Shown piece after piece: positions 24,058 to 32,876 of a stretch of DNA of 39,161 nt (within the stretch, counting starts at the first letter, position 1; each line of letters begins with the position of its first letter). The stretch covers positions 1 to 39,161 of the forward strand of contig JAGAGD010000103.1 of the NCBI GenBank assembly GCA_017627765.1, in the 5' to 3' direction. Source of the DNA: Prevotella sp. GTDB taxonomy: Bacteria > Bacteroidota > Bacteroidia > Bacteroidales > Bacteroidaceae. The position numbers were made by a program, and so were the translations under genes. Under the pieces are notes generated by a model, which did no database searches, was not told where the DNA came from, and worked only from the letters and a program-made list of their open reading frames with translations.

Positions 24058-27000
24058 TTATAGTCCACGTCCGTGACAGTTCTTGAATTTCTTGCCACTA
24101 CCGCAAGGGCATGGGTCGTTTCGTCCAGGAAGTTTATCCTTTATGATTGGCTGAGTGTGGCGTTGTGCAGCATTCTCGCGAGTGTCGTGTTGTGCTGCAG
24201 CCTGCTGATTCTCATCAACCAGATTGTCGCCCTTTTGCTCGTTGTAGCGTTGTGAGCGTTGTTCCGGTGCAGCTTCTTTTACTTCATCGTGCTGCATCTC
24301 TGGAATCTGGGCACGCATCAGTATGCTGACAACTTTGTTGTTCATTCCGTCAATCATGTTGTCCCAAATCTTGACGCTTTCTAGTTTGAAGATAAGCAGA
24401 GGGTCTTTCTGTTCGTAGCTAGCGTTCTGAACACTATGTTTCAGTTCATCAAGCTCACGCAAGTTTTCTTTCCAGCAGTCGTCAATGATGTGCAGGAGTA
24501 TTGATTTCTCAAATTCTTTCACAACAGACTTAGCCTCAGTATCGTATGCTTCTTTCAGGTTGCAAGCAATGTTGTATACTCGCTTGCCATCAGTAATAGG
24601 CACCATGATGCGCTCATACATTTGTCCCTGATTCTCATATACCTGCTTGATGATAGGCCATGCAACAGTCTGAATGCGTTCAGTCTTGCGCTTGAATGCC
24701 TCAATAGCCATCTGGAATGATTTTTCCTGAAGTTCTTCTCTGTGTCCAGCAATAAATTCTTCTTCTGTAAATGGGCATTCCATGCCGAGCACCTTGATGA
24801 ATTGCTCACGACATCCAATGTAGGCATTGTTGTCGATGATGTTTATCACACGGTCCCAAATAGTGTTGGTGATATCCATTCCGATGCGTTCTCCAATGAG
24901 AGCATGATGGCGCTTCTCGTATATTACGGTACGCTGTTTGTTCATTACGTCGTCATATTCGAGCAGACGTTTACGTATACCGAAGTTGTTTTCCTCGACT
25001 TTCTTCTGTGCACGTTCAACACTCTTTGAAATCATTGGTGCTTCAAGGCGTTCACCTTCCTTAAATCCAAGATGGTCCATAACTCTAGCAATGCGCTCAC
25101 TTGCAAAGAGTCGCATCAGCTTGTCTTCCAATGAAACATAGAATACAGATGAGCCTGGGTCGCCTTGACGACCAGAACGACCACGCAACTGACGGTCTAC
25201 ACGACGACTCTCATGACGCTCAGTACCAATGATTGCCAAACCGCCAGCTTCTTTTACTTCTGGTGTCAGCTTGATGTCGGTACCACGACCTGCCATGTTG
25301 GTAGCAATCGTAACCGCACCAAGCATTCTTTCCTCTTGATGAGAGTTTCCGTATTCATCTGTAATTGTAGTCATGCCAAGCGAACTTCTACCAGCCTGAG
25401 CAACAATGTCTGCCTCTCGTTGGTGTAGTTTCGCATTCAGCACGTTGTGAGGAATATTGCGCATCTTGAGCATTCTTGACAGCAATTCAGAGATTTCAAC
25501 CGATGTCGTACCAACAAGTACAGGACGTCCGGCATTTCTCATCTCTACAATTTCCTCAATGACTGCGTTATACTTTTCACGTGCAGTCTTATATACGCGG
25601 TCGTCCATGTCCTTACGGATAACAGGACGGTTTGTTGGTATTTCAACAACATCGAGTTTGTATATGTCCCAGAACTCACCTGCTTCTGTAATAGCCGTAC
25701 CAGTCATACCTGCAAGTTTGTGATACATACGGAAGTAGTTCTGAAGGGTGATTGTTGCAAATGTCTGTGTGGCTGCTTCAACCTTTACATGTTCTTTGGC
25801 TTCAACAGCCTGATGCAGACCGTCACTCCAGCGACGACCTTCCATGATACGGCCAGTCTGCTCGTCGACAATCTTTACTTCTCCGTCGATGACAACATAT
25901 TCATCATCTTTATTAAACATTGTATATGCTTTCAGAAGCTGCTGCAATGTGTGGACACGCTCGCTCTGAACAGCATAATGGTTCATAAGGTCATCTTTCT
26001 TATTTACTCTTTCTTCCTCTGTAAGACCAGTTTCAGAGTCAAGAGCAGACAACTGACCGGCAATGTCTGGAAGTACGAAAAGTTCGCGGTCGTTAACCTG
26101 ATTAGCCAGCCACTCGGTACCCTTGTCTGTAAGGTCGCATGAGTTTAGTTTTTCTTCAACAACGAAATACAGAGGTTCAACGGCCTTCGGCATTTCTCGG
26201 TTGTTGTTTGCCATATAATACTCTTCCGTCTTGAGCATGCCTGCCTTGATACCTTCCTCCGACAGGTATTTAATGAGAGGCTTGTTTTTAGGCATAGCTT
26301 TGTGAGAACGGTAGAGCGAGAGGAAACCCTCATCGCGCAGCTTGTCGTCTTTAGTTTCAATACCTTTTGTAATCTTTGCTTTCGCATCGGCAAGATATTC
26401 GGTAGCAAGTTTGCGCTGAACATTCACAAGTCTTTCTACGAGTGGTTGGTACTCCTCAAACATCTGGTCGTCTCCTTTAGGAACAGGACCAGAGATGATG
26501 AGTGGTGTACGTGCATCGTCAATCAGCACAGAGTCAACCTCATCGACGATGGCATAGTTGTGGGCACGCTGAACCAAATCGGCTGGCGATATAGCCATAT
26601 TGTCGCGAAGATAGTCGAAACCAAATTCATTATTTGTTCCGAAAGTGATATCTGCTTGATATGCCTTGCGGCGTTCTGGAGAGTTTGGACGATGCTTGTC
26701 GATGCAGTCAACGCTAAGACCATTAAACTCGTAGAGCGGACCCATCCATTCTGAGTCACGCTTTGCAAGGTAGTCGTTGACGGTTACTACGTGAACACCA
26801 TTACCAGTCAGAGCGTTAAGGAATACGGGCAGGGTGGCAACAAGGGTCTTACCTTCACCTGTAGCCATCTCGGCAATTTTTCCTTGATGCAGAACCTCAC
26901 CACCGAAGAGCTGCACATCGTAGTGAACCATTTCCCATTTCAGGTCGTTTCCTCCTGCAGTCCAGTGGTTATGGTAGTATGCTTTGTCGCCTTCTATTGT

Positions 27001-27441
27001 GATGAAATCCTTACTTGGATCGGCTGCCAGTTCGCGGTCGAAATCAGTTGCAGTTACAACAGTTTCTTCGTTTTCTGCAAAACGGCGGGCTGTTTCCTTA
27101 ACAATGCTGAAAGCAACGGGCATTACCTCGTCAAGTGCTTTCTCGTATATGTCAAGAGCCTCTTTTTCTAATTTGTCAATCTGATGGAAGATAGCCTCAC
27201 GTTGGTCGATAGGAGTATCTTCTATGGTTGCTTTCAGCTCTTCTATTTTTGCTTTTTGTTCTTTAGCAGAGTTCTGAACGTATTGTTGAATTTCCTTAGT
27301 CTTTGCTCTGAGAGCATCATTGTCTAAAGCCTTTATTTCAGGATAAGCGGCTTTGACCTTATCTACTAAAGGCTGAATAAGTTTCATATCACGGCTCGAT
27401 TTGTTGCCGAACAGTGATGTCAGAAAGTTTGAAAATCCCAT
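24058..27441 (-). CDS. secA: Preprotein translocase ATPase SecA
   Basis: SecA (1127 aa) drives secretory proteins through SecYEG with ATP. Walker [15 protein letters not shown] is at about 192-205. The DEAD-like motif [21 protein letters not shown] and the later AGRGTDIKL and [10 protein letters not shown] motifs complete the two helicase domains. The preprotein cross-linking domain lies between them, and the wing/scaffold region follows. The C-terminus is a zinc-binding tail ([14 protein letters not shown]) that contacts SecB or phospholipids. Extra length relative to the 901 aa E. coli protein comes from insertions in the N-terminal and cross-linking regions, as is usual in Bacteroidetes. 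A -7 box is 50 bases upstream. Sole SecA in the window. Confidence 0.97.
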   Translation of the reverse strand: MGFSNFLTSLFGNKSSRDMKLIQPLVDKVKAAYPEIKALDNDALRAKTKEIQQYVQNSAKEQKAKIEELKATIEDTPIDQREAIFHQIDKLEKEALDIYEKALDEVMPVAFSIVKETARRFAENEETVVTATDFDRELAADPSKDFITIEGDKAYYHNHWTAGGNDLKWEMVHYDVQLFGGEVLHQGKIAEMATGEGKTLVATLPVFLNALTGNGVHVVTVNDYLAKRDSEWMGPLYEFNGLSVDCIDKHRPNSPERRKAYQADITFGTNNEFGFDYLRDNMAISPADLVQRAHNYAIVDEVDSVLIDDARTPLIISGPVPKGDDQMFEEYQPLVERLVNVQRKLATEYLADAKAKITKGIETKDDKLRDEGFLSLYRSHKAMPKNKPLIKYLSEEGIKAGMLKTEEYYMANNNREMPKAVEPLYFVVEEKLNSCDLTDKGTEWLANQVNDRELFVLPDIAGQLSALDSETGLTEEERVNKKDDLMNHYAVQSERVHTLQQLLKAYTMFNKDDEYVVIDGEVKIVDEQTGRIMEGRRWSDGLHQAVEAKEHVKVEAATQTFATITLQNYFRMYHKLAGMTGTAITEAGEFWDIYKLDVVEIPTNRPVIRKDMDDRVYKTAREKYNAVIEEIVEMRNAGRPVLVGTTSVEISELLSRMLKMRNIPHNVLNAKLHQREADIVAQAGRSSLGMTTITDEYGNSHQEERMLGAVTIATNMAGRGTDIKLTPEVKEAGGLAIIGTERHESRRVDRQLRGRSGRQGDPGSSVFYVSLEDKLMRLFASERIARVMDHLGFKEGERLEAPMISKSVERAQKKVEENNFGIRKRLLEYDDVMNKQRTVIYEKRHHALIGERIGMDITNTIWDRVINIIDNNAYIGCREQFIKVLGMECPFTEEEFIAGHREELQEKSFQMAIEAFKRKTERIQTVAWPIIKQVYENQGQMYERIMVPITDGKRVYNIACNLKEAYDTEAKSVVKEFEKSILLHIIDDCWKENLRELDELKHSVQNASYEQKDPLLIFKLESVKIWDNMIDGMNNKVVSILMRAQIPEMQHDEVKEAAPEQRSQRYNEQKGDNLVDENQQAAAQHDTRENAAQRHTQPIIKDKLPGRNDPCPCGSGKKFKNCHGRGL

Positions 27442-27490
27442 TTTGTTATATTATTCTTTATTTATTATTCGGGTAATTACATAAATCGTG

Positions 27491-27498
27491 CAAAGATA
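27491..27498 (-). promoter_or_regulatory. -7 promoter element of secA
   Basis: TATCTTTG on the minus strand (complement of 27491-27498), 50 bases before the secA start. It lies in the 79-base gap to the upstream lnb-like gene. No convincing -33 box was seen. Confidence 0.5.
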
Positions 27499-27520
27499 AT
27501 AAATAATTCTAAAAATCCGA

Positions 27521-28747
27521 TTATTTGAAAGTGATTTTTAGTTTATTTTTGCCTATGCGTATGTTTCTTATCATGTCTCTTAACAGCAAAGATAGTGCCA
27601 AAGCGGTAATTCCTTCGGCGTAATGCTGGAAGAAACTTCCAAAAATTAAGCCAACAATCATTAAATTCCATGTAATCCACAGCCAGTGTTCTTTGCCTTT
27701 TCTTCTCATGCAAATGGCTTTCCAGCCAAATATCAGCGGTAGCGGATTGAACATCATCCATTGCAGATTTAGCTGCACAGTTGGGTGTTGTGAGAACATC
27801 ATTGCAGTCAGGAGTATTCCTACAAGTCCGAATGACAAGCATATTATGGCATCGAGCAGCCAGAAATATTTCCCTTTGCTTCTCTCTATTATTGTAAGTA
27901 TGATAATTGCAAGTCCTATAATGCTGCAAACAGCAATAGGAGGGAGTGGAAACTCGCTCACTGCTTCTTTTCCCCCAGAAGGCAGTATGGTGTTGGTCTT
28001 TTTTACAAGGTATGTCTTTTTTTGATTGTCATCCACAAGGCGAGCATCATTGAAGTCATGCATCAGGTGTTCTGGCAGAAACTGCTGCTCTTCTTGCGTG
28101 GTCTCAGCATCGGCCTTCACTCCTAAAAGCATATCGTTGCCAAACTGAGCCCAACGATGATTCTTTGTGTATTTATGAGTCATTTCACGGAATGAATGCC
28201 TGTTTCCTCTTTCAGAGAACTCAACATTTTCTTTTAGGTGTTTTAGTATTACGTCGCGAGCCTTTGTCGTACAATTATTGTAGAATATGTTATATCTGTA
28301 TACTTTATTCTCTGGCATTGCATTTATGGCAATGTCTTGAATGATTGCCTGTTTCTCGTCGGCAGTCAGATTCAGTACCTGCTCTGTCACGCTACGTCCA
28401 TCTTGTTCATATTCTTGCAGAAAACTGCTGAAGGGATAAATGCCAACCTCATAATCGGTTAAACCGAAAATAAACCTCAATACGAAGTTTTTCTTTCTTG
28501 AGTTGAACACGCCATAGTTTACGGCAAGATCTTCGCCAGTCACCTTGTCGTTTATTCTTATCGCAGTATGCCCATACAAGCTGTATACTTTATTGTGTGG
28601 CTCGCACGTGAGCAGACTTATTTCTACAGAGTCAAATCTGTTTACTGTCCTTATAGAGTCGTCAGCCATAGCGTTTGTTGTGGCAAACATGATTAGTGCT
28701 ATAGCCAACACCTTATTATATATATATTGTAAACTTCTCATTTTCAT
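27521..28747 (-). CDS. DUF4105/Lnb-like lipoprotein N-acyltransferase candidate
   Basis: From the ATG at 28747 the protein has 408 aa with a signal peptide (IYNKVLAIALIMFATTNAMA). The periplasmic N-terminal domain fits DUF4105, also named the Lnb N-terminal domain. VYSLYGHTAIRI supplies the conserved His and YNIFYNNCTTKARD the conserved Cys, a cysteine-peptidase-like pairing. About four or five membrane helices follow in the C-terminal part (from about residue 270). Lnb proteins acylate the amino group of lipoproteins in bacteria that lack Lnt. Applying that role here is a family-based inference. A TACTTTTG -7 box (complement of 28758-28765) ends ten bases before the start codon, so the leader is at most a few bases. 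Confidence 0.75.
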   Translation of the reverse strand: MKMRSLQYIYNKVLAIALIMFATTNAMADDSIRTVNRFDSVEISLLTCEPHNKVYSLYGHTAIRINDKVTGEDLAVNYGVFNSRKKNFVLRFIFGLTDYEVGIYPFSSFLQEYEQDGRSVTEQVLNLTADEKQAIIQDIAINAMPENKVYRYNIFYNNCTTKARDVILKHLKENVEFSERGNRHSFREMTHKYTKNHRWAQFGNDMLLGVKADAETTQEEQQFLPEHLMHDFNDARLVDDNQKKTYLVKKTNTILPSGGKEAVSEFPLPPIAVCSIIGLAIIILTIIERSKGKYFWLLDAIICLSFGLVGILLTAMMFSQHPTVQLNLQWMMFNPLPLIFGWKAICMRRKGKEHWLWITWNLMIVGLIFGSFFQHYAEGITALALSLLLRDMIRNIRIGKNKLKITFK

Positions 28748-28757
28748 ATTTTGGTTG

Positions 28758-28765
28758 CAAAAGTA
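28758..28765 (-). promoter_or_regulatory. -7 promoter element of the Lnb-like gene
   Basis: TACTTTTG on the minus strand, ten bases before the ATG at 28747. No good -33 box was seen at the expected distance. Confidence 0.55.
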
Positions 28766-28859
28766 ATAAATTTCTACCAAAATATAATAGTGTGTCAGGA
28801 TATTTATTGTTGTTTTGTTGCTTTTCTTTATCGTTAGTGTTTACGTTGAAAAAATCCTC

Positions 28860-29330
28860 GCGATTTTTCTCATTTTGTCAAAATATTTCATAATAAAAAA
28901 CTGGAACGATGAAGGGTACTGGAACTATTTATTGTTTTTTTAGTTTGGCACGCTGAAAGCCTAAAATCCATGAAGTTGTTAATCAATATACTTAAAGGGT
29001 GTGAATAATTTTAACCGACATTCACGATTGAAAGGTTTGTTAGCGTTTGCGATATGTGGCATATGGCAGTGCGAAACGATACGTTTGACATGGTCAAACA
29101 CCACATATGACAGTGCGAAAGGGCACCTTTCGCATTTCGAAGCAATACCTATCGTTTTTCCTCCTTTTGCAAATCGTTGAATGATAGGTAATTGCATGAA
29201 ATTTCTTTTCTAAGTGCATAAAGCGTTACAAGTGGACAACTGTGAAGGAGAGGACAATATAGGCGATTATGAAAGAGTTTTTATAACAAGAAAATGAGTG
29301 TTTTGTCAAGATTTTTCAAAATGGTACTCA
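28860..29330 (+). repeat. Dispersed intergenic element (copy C, divergent)
   Basis: AGTTTGGCACGCTGAAAG at 28942-28959 and TTGTTAATCAAT at 28977-28988 repeat the two words of copies B and D at nearly the same distance (23 versus 25 bases between them). The 22-base array follows at 29050-29133. TTTTGTCAAAATATTTCAT near 28873 and GTTTTGTCAAGATTTTTCA near 29300 flank the element and resemble 200-219 in copy A. The right module of copies A and B is absent. The whole gap 28748-29525 has no gene. Confidence 0.65.
29050..29133. repeat. Four-unit array of imperfect palindromes, 22-base period
   Basis: Four 18-base units with three 4-base linkers (AGTG, ATGG, AGTG): CGATATGTGGCATATGGC, CGAAACGATACGTTTGAC, TCAAACACCACATATGAC and CGAAAGGGCACCTTTCGC. 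The period and half-site vocabulary are the same as at 11159-11264, but the order of words differs. Right after it, GCAATACCTATC (29142-29153) pairs with GATAGGTAATTGC (29182-29194) in a 12-base-pair stem with one bulge. Confidence 0.85.
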
Positions 29331-29472
29331 GCAAAAATATTAGCGTTAACAGGTAGTTAAAATGCATAATATTCTTAGTAAGTACAAAGATGTAGTAAAA
29401 GACTTATCGTCTTTATAAAAATAGCTTATAAACTCACAAAATCAAAAACATGCCAATAATAATAATCGAAAT

Positions 29473-29503
29473 TTTGGTAAATGGAAATAAAACCGTAATT
29501 TTG
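29473..29503 (+). promoter_or_regulatory. Promoter of the P-loop/CYTH gene
   Basis: TTTG at 29473-29476, 19 bases, TAATTTTG at 29496-29503, with the start codon 23 bases later at 29526. Confidence 0.75.
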
Positions 29504-29525
29504 CGAAGTTTTTAACGCTAACAAA

Positions 29526-30614
29526 ATGAATAACGTCACAAAGATTGTACTCACAGGAGGACCATGCGCAGGTAAGACAACCGCAATGGTAAGGATTATA
29601 GAATATTTCTCTACGCGAGGTTTTCAAGTATATACACTTCCAGAAGTGCCCACAATGTTCAGCGCGGCTGGCATAAACTATCTTACAGATGACAAGGCCT
29701 ATTTCTATCAGGAAGAAAAGGCTACGCTGAAGATGCAGATGGAACTGGAAGACCGCTTTGCTGAGATTGCAGCTTCGTCGGGTAAACCTGCCATCGTTAT
29801 CTGCGATAGGGGAACTATGGATATTTCTGCCTACATGTCGGAAGAAATGTGGCAGGCCATACTTATTGAGTTGGGAACAGATACTGTCAAGTTGCGCGAC
29901 TCTCGCTATGATGCTGTGCTTCATCTTGTTACTGCAGCCCGTGGCGCAGAGAAGTATTTCACAAATGCCAACAACCAGTATCGCTCGGAAGGGATAGAAC
30001 TGGCACGCACACTCGACAAAAAGGTAGCGGCAGCATGGACAGGCCATCCTCATCTGCGAATTGTTGACAACAGCGAAGACTTTGAACAGAAAATAAGGCG
30101 AGTGCTTTCTGAAATTTCAAGCCTGATAGGTACTCCAGAACCAATTGAGACAGAACGTAAATATCTTGTGGAGGTGATTGGTGAAATACCTGAAGTGATT
30201 GAAAGCGAAATTACACAAACCTATCTGAAGACAGAGCCTGGACTGGAAATAAGACTCAGAAAGCGCGGACGCGAAGGAAGTTATGTTTATTTCCAGACTA
30301 CAAAGAAACAAGTTTCTGAAACTGAACGCATTGAAACAGAGCGACAAATAAGTCCAAACAGATATGTAACTCTACTTGAACAGGCAGACCCAGAGCGACT
30401 GACAATCAAAAAGATACGTAAGAACTTTGTTTGGGAAAAACAATACTTCGAACTTGATACGTATCAACAACCAGAGGTGGGTGCCAGCATTCTTGAAATA
30501 GAGGGAAAGAAAGAGCATAGCGATATAATTTTTCCTCCGTTCCTGAAGGTAATAAAAGACGTTACAGGCAACGAAGATTACTTCAACTATAATTTGTCGC
30601 GCAGACAAAAGTAG
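29526..30614 (+). CDS. P-loop NTPase fused to a CYTH (triphosphate tunnel) domain
   Basis: A 362 aa two-domain protein. The N-terminal half is an AAA_28/NadR-like nucleotide kinase fold, with Walker A GGPCAGKTT (11-19) and CDRGTMD (93-99) as the Walker-B-type segment. The C-terminal half (about 205-355) is a CYTH domain starting with the ExExK signature IETERKYLV (Glu208, Glu210, Lys212). It continues with LEIRLRKRG, VYFQTTKKQ, ERQIS, IKKIRKNF, YFELDTYQ and SILEIEGKK, the alternating basic and acidic strands of the tunnel. CYTH enzymes act on triphosphate or phosphate-ester substrates. The same domain order occurs in animal TTD14 proteins. The substrate is unknown. Confidence 0.85.
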   Translation: MNNVTKIVLTGGPCAGKTTAMVRIIEYFSTRGFQVYTLPEVPTMFSAAGINYLTDDKAYFYQEEKATLKMQMELEDRFAEIAASSGKPAIVICDRGTMDISAYMSEEMWQAILIELGTDTVKLRDSRYDAVLHLVTAARGAEKYFTNANNQYRSEGIELARTLDKKVAAAWTGHPHLRIVDNSEDFEQKIRRVLSEISSLIGTPEPIETERKYLVEVIGEIPEVIESEITQTYLKTEPGLEIRLRKRGREGSYVYFQTTKKQVSETERIETERQISPNRYVTLLEQADPERLTIKKIRKNFVWEKQYFELDTYQQPEVGASILEIEGKKEHSDIIFPPFLKVIKDVTGNEDYFNYNLSRRQK

Positions 30615-30708
30615 GGCAGAGGAGAGTATCAAATATTGTGAAAACACATAAAGAAATACTCAAAAATAATAAATTTTCTGCCTATAGGTTAATCTTTAAC
30701 CAATGCAA

Positions 30709-30740
30709 TTTGCAAGATTCAGAAAAATGTTGCAACTTTG
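30709..30740 (+). promoter_or_regulatory. Probable promoter of the outer-membrane protein gene
   Basis: TTTG at 30709-30712, 20 bases, CAACTTTG at 30733-30740 (one mismatch to TAnnTTTG). The start codon is 32 bases downstream. Confidence 0.6.
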
Positions 30741-30771
30741 CATCTAAAATAGTAAGAACTAAAGAATCAGA

Positions 30772-32067
30772 ATGAAAAAAATCATTATAGCAGCCATTGT
30801 TGCAGCCTCAGTGCTGACGGCTTCGGCTCAAAGTGGTACAAATTCGCCCTATAGCCAATTCGGTTTTGGTGAACTGACAGGCGAAAGCAGTGGATTCAAC
30901 AGAGGCATGGGAGGTGTCGGTATAGGTTTTAGCGAAGGCAATCAAGTGAATTATCTTAACCCTGCTTCTTACTCAAAACTTGACTCTCTGACCTTCCTTT
31001 TTGATGCGGGACTGTCGCTCCAGTTGACTAATTTTGAGGAAAACGGAAAGCGGCTCAATGCAAACAATGCCAATTTCGACTATGCTGTGGCTGGATTTCG
31101 TGCTGCAAAGCATGTCGGTGTTTCGTTTGGATTGATTCCGTTCACGCAGATAGGTTACAACTATTCTACTGTAAACCGTCTCGGTTCGCAGCAACAAGGC
31201 ATGCAATATTCTAATACCTATGTTGGTAATGGAGGCTTACGTAAAGTCTATGTCGGTGTAGGCTGGGAACCATTACGCAATCTCTCTTTAGGCGTTAATG
31301 CTGCATATATGTGGGGGGATTACTCTCATTCGCTTATAAACGGATATAGTGATACCTATGTCAACGCCATAACTAAGACTCTTTCTGCAGAAGTAAGAAC
31401 CTATGATGTTAATTTCGGTCTGCAATATACAGCAAGTTTAACAAAGAAAGACAAACTTACTTTAGGTCTTACTTATGGACTCGGACACGAAATCAGTACC
31501 GACCCTGAATGCAGTATAGTTTCTATCAATGCTCAGACTCAGGTTGCAGACACAACCCACTATTCTATAAGTAAAGGTTTGCGCTTGCCACATACGTTTG
31601 GGGCAGGTCTTTTCTGGAGTCATAACAATAAGTGGAAAATTGGATTTGATTATACCTTGCAGAAATGGGCTGATGTGAAGTTCCCTGAATTTCATTCATC
31701 AGGCGAGCAATCTTCATTCACTTTGAGTAACGATTATTTCTCAAACCGACATAAGTTCGTATTAGGCGGAGAGTACTGCAAAAATTCTCTTTCGCGCAAT
31801 TTCTTCGGCAGATTACGCTATAGAGCAGGTGTCTCTTATGCAACACCTTATGTGAACATCGGTCAGAACGACGGACCTAAGGAGTTGAGCGTAAGTGCAG
31901 GTTTTGGTATTCCTATAGTTAATTCTTACAACAACCGTTCTATTCTTAACGTTTCCGGACAGTGGGTAAGACAAGAAGCAAAGGGAATGCTCAAGGAAAA
32001 CACATTCCGTATTTGTATTGGTATTACGTTCAATGAACGATGGTTCCAGAAGTGGAAGTTCGAATAA
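30772..32067 (+). CDS. Outer-membrane beta-barrel protein upstream of lptC
   Basis: A 431 aa protein with a signal peptide (MKKIIIAAIVAASVLTASAQ). The N-terminus SPYSQFGFGELTGESSGFNRGMGGVGIGF and NQVNYLNPASYSKLDSLTF resembles the FadL/OmpP1-like and PorP-like groups of Bacteroidetes outer-membrane proteins, including the NPAS motif. Many beta strands follow and the chain ends in aromatic-containing strands (RICIGITFNERWFQKWKF). The role is not established. The position just before the lptC-like, CorC-type and ppiD-like genes is a gene order I recognise from other Bacteroidetes. The stop is ten bases before the likely lptC start, so the two are probably co-translated. Confidence 0.82.
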   Translation: MKKIIIAAIVAASVLTASAQSGTNSPYSQFGFGELTGESSGFNRGMGGVGIGFSEGNQVNYLNPASYSKLDSLTFLFDAGLSLQLTNFEENGKRLNANNANFDYAVAGFRAAKHVGVSFGLIPFTQIGYNYSTVNRLGSQQQGMQYSNTYVGNGGLRKVYVGVGWEPLRNLSLGVNAAYMWGDYSHSLINGYSDTYVNAITKTLSAEVRTYDVNFGLQYTASLTKKDKLTLGLTYGLGHEISTDPECSIVSINAQTQVADTTHYSISKGLRLPHTFGAGLFWSHNNKWKIGFDYTLQKWADVKFPEFHSSGEQSSFTLSNDYFSNRHKFVLGGEYCKNSLSRNFFGRLRYRAGVSYATPYVNIGQNDGPKELSVSAGFGIPIVNSYNNRSILNVSGQWVRQEAKGMLKENTFRICIGITFNERWFQKWKFE

Positions 32068-32077
32068 CGGCATAGGC

Positions 32078-32782
32078 ATGAGCGAACAAGCAACAGAACC
32101 ATTTCAAGAATCAGTCAGGCAGATCAGGCTAATCACGTTTTTGTGGTTAGCTGTTGCTGCATTGCTCTTGTTCTCATGTGAAGAAAAACAAGAGCATACT
32201 GCGCCCGCCATCTATCCGCGCGACTCAGTTGCTGTAATGACGACATATGGAGTGAATACTCTTATTTCCGATTCTGGAGTAATTAAATATAGAATAGTGG
32301 CAGAACGATGGGAAATAAATCAGAATGTGAACCCATCAAGGTGGATTTTTGATAAAGGAGTTTTTCTCGAACAGTTTGATGAAAACTTTCATGTTCAGTC
32401 ATACATCCAGTGTGACACTGCTTACTATTATGATATAAAACGACTTTGGAAACTTCGCGGAAGAGTGAACATTAAGACTAAACAGGGACTTCACTTTACG
32501 AGCGAAGAACTCTATTGGGACGAACAAAAACATGAACTCTATTCAAATCGCTTCTCTAAACTGACTGCGCCTGAACGGCAGTTGCAAGGCACATATTTCA
32601 GAAGCGACGACAGAATGACAAAATACTATATATCAAATAGCAAAGGCTCGTTTGAAAAAGGTAATTTCGGCTCACTCCCAAGCGATACTATGACCCAAAG
32701 CGATGTTGATACATCAATGCTCTTTGGACGCAAGCCGGCAGAGCCTGTGCGCAGGAACGTAACGATTCCATTGCTCAGGTAG
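32078..32782 (+). CDS. lptC: LptC-like LPS export lipoprotein
   Basis: A 234 aa protein from the ATG at 32078. The frame is open back to 32018, but that part overlaps the preceding gene. A hydrophobic segment (LITFLWLAVAALLLFSC) ends in a lipobox-like LFSC, so it is probably a lipoprotein, unlike the membrane-anchored E. coli LptC. The body (ISDSGVIKYRIVAERWEIN, GVFLEQFDENFHVQSYIQCDTAYYY, GRVNIKTKQGLHFTSEELYWDEQKHELYS) has the strand-rich jellyroll pattern of the LptC/YrbK family that passes LPS from LptFGB to LptA. A C-terminal tail of about 40 residues is polar. It lies between the outer-membrane protein and the CorC-like gene. Confidence 0.82.
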   Translation: MSEQATEPFQESVRQIRLITFLWLAVAALLLFSCEEKQEHTAPAIYPRDSVAVMTTYGVNTLISDSGVIKYRIVAERWEINQNVNPSRWIFDKGVFLEQFDENFHVQSYIQCDTAYYYDIKRLWKLRGRVNIKTKQGLHFTSEELYWDEQKHELYSNRFSKLTAPERQLQGTYFRSDDRMTKYYISNSKGSFEKGNFGSLPSDTMTQSDVDTSMLFGRKPAEPVRRNVTIPLLR

Positions 32783-32876
32783 AAACAGGATTGACAACAG
32801 AAAAGAAACTTAACCCTCGTATTATTACAAGTAGAACAATAAGAAAAACTTTACTAAAGACAACTAAAAACAGATA

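Noticed and set aside
24073..27184. Many open frames on the plus strand opposite secA
   Set aside because: They are short to medium, have no promoter or family resemblance, and lie entirely within the convincing secA coding region.
28979..29197. Minus-strand ORF of 72 codons across the second array
   Set aside because: It is made of the repeat units themselves; the other array does not keep a corresponding frame.
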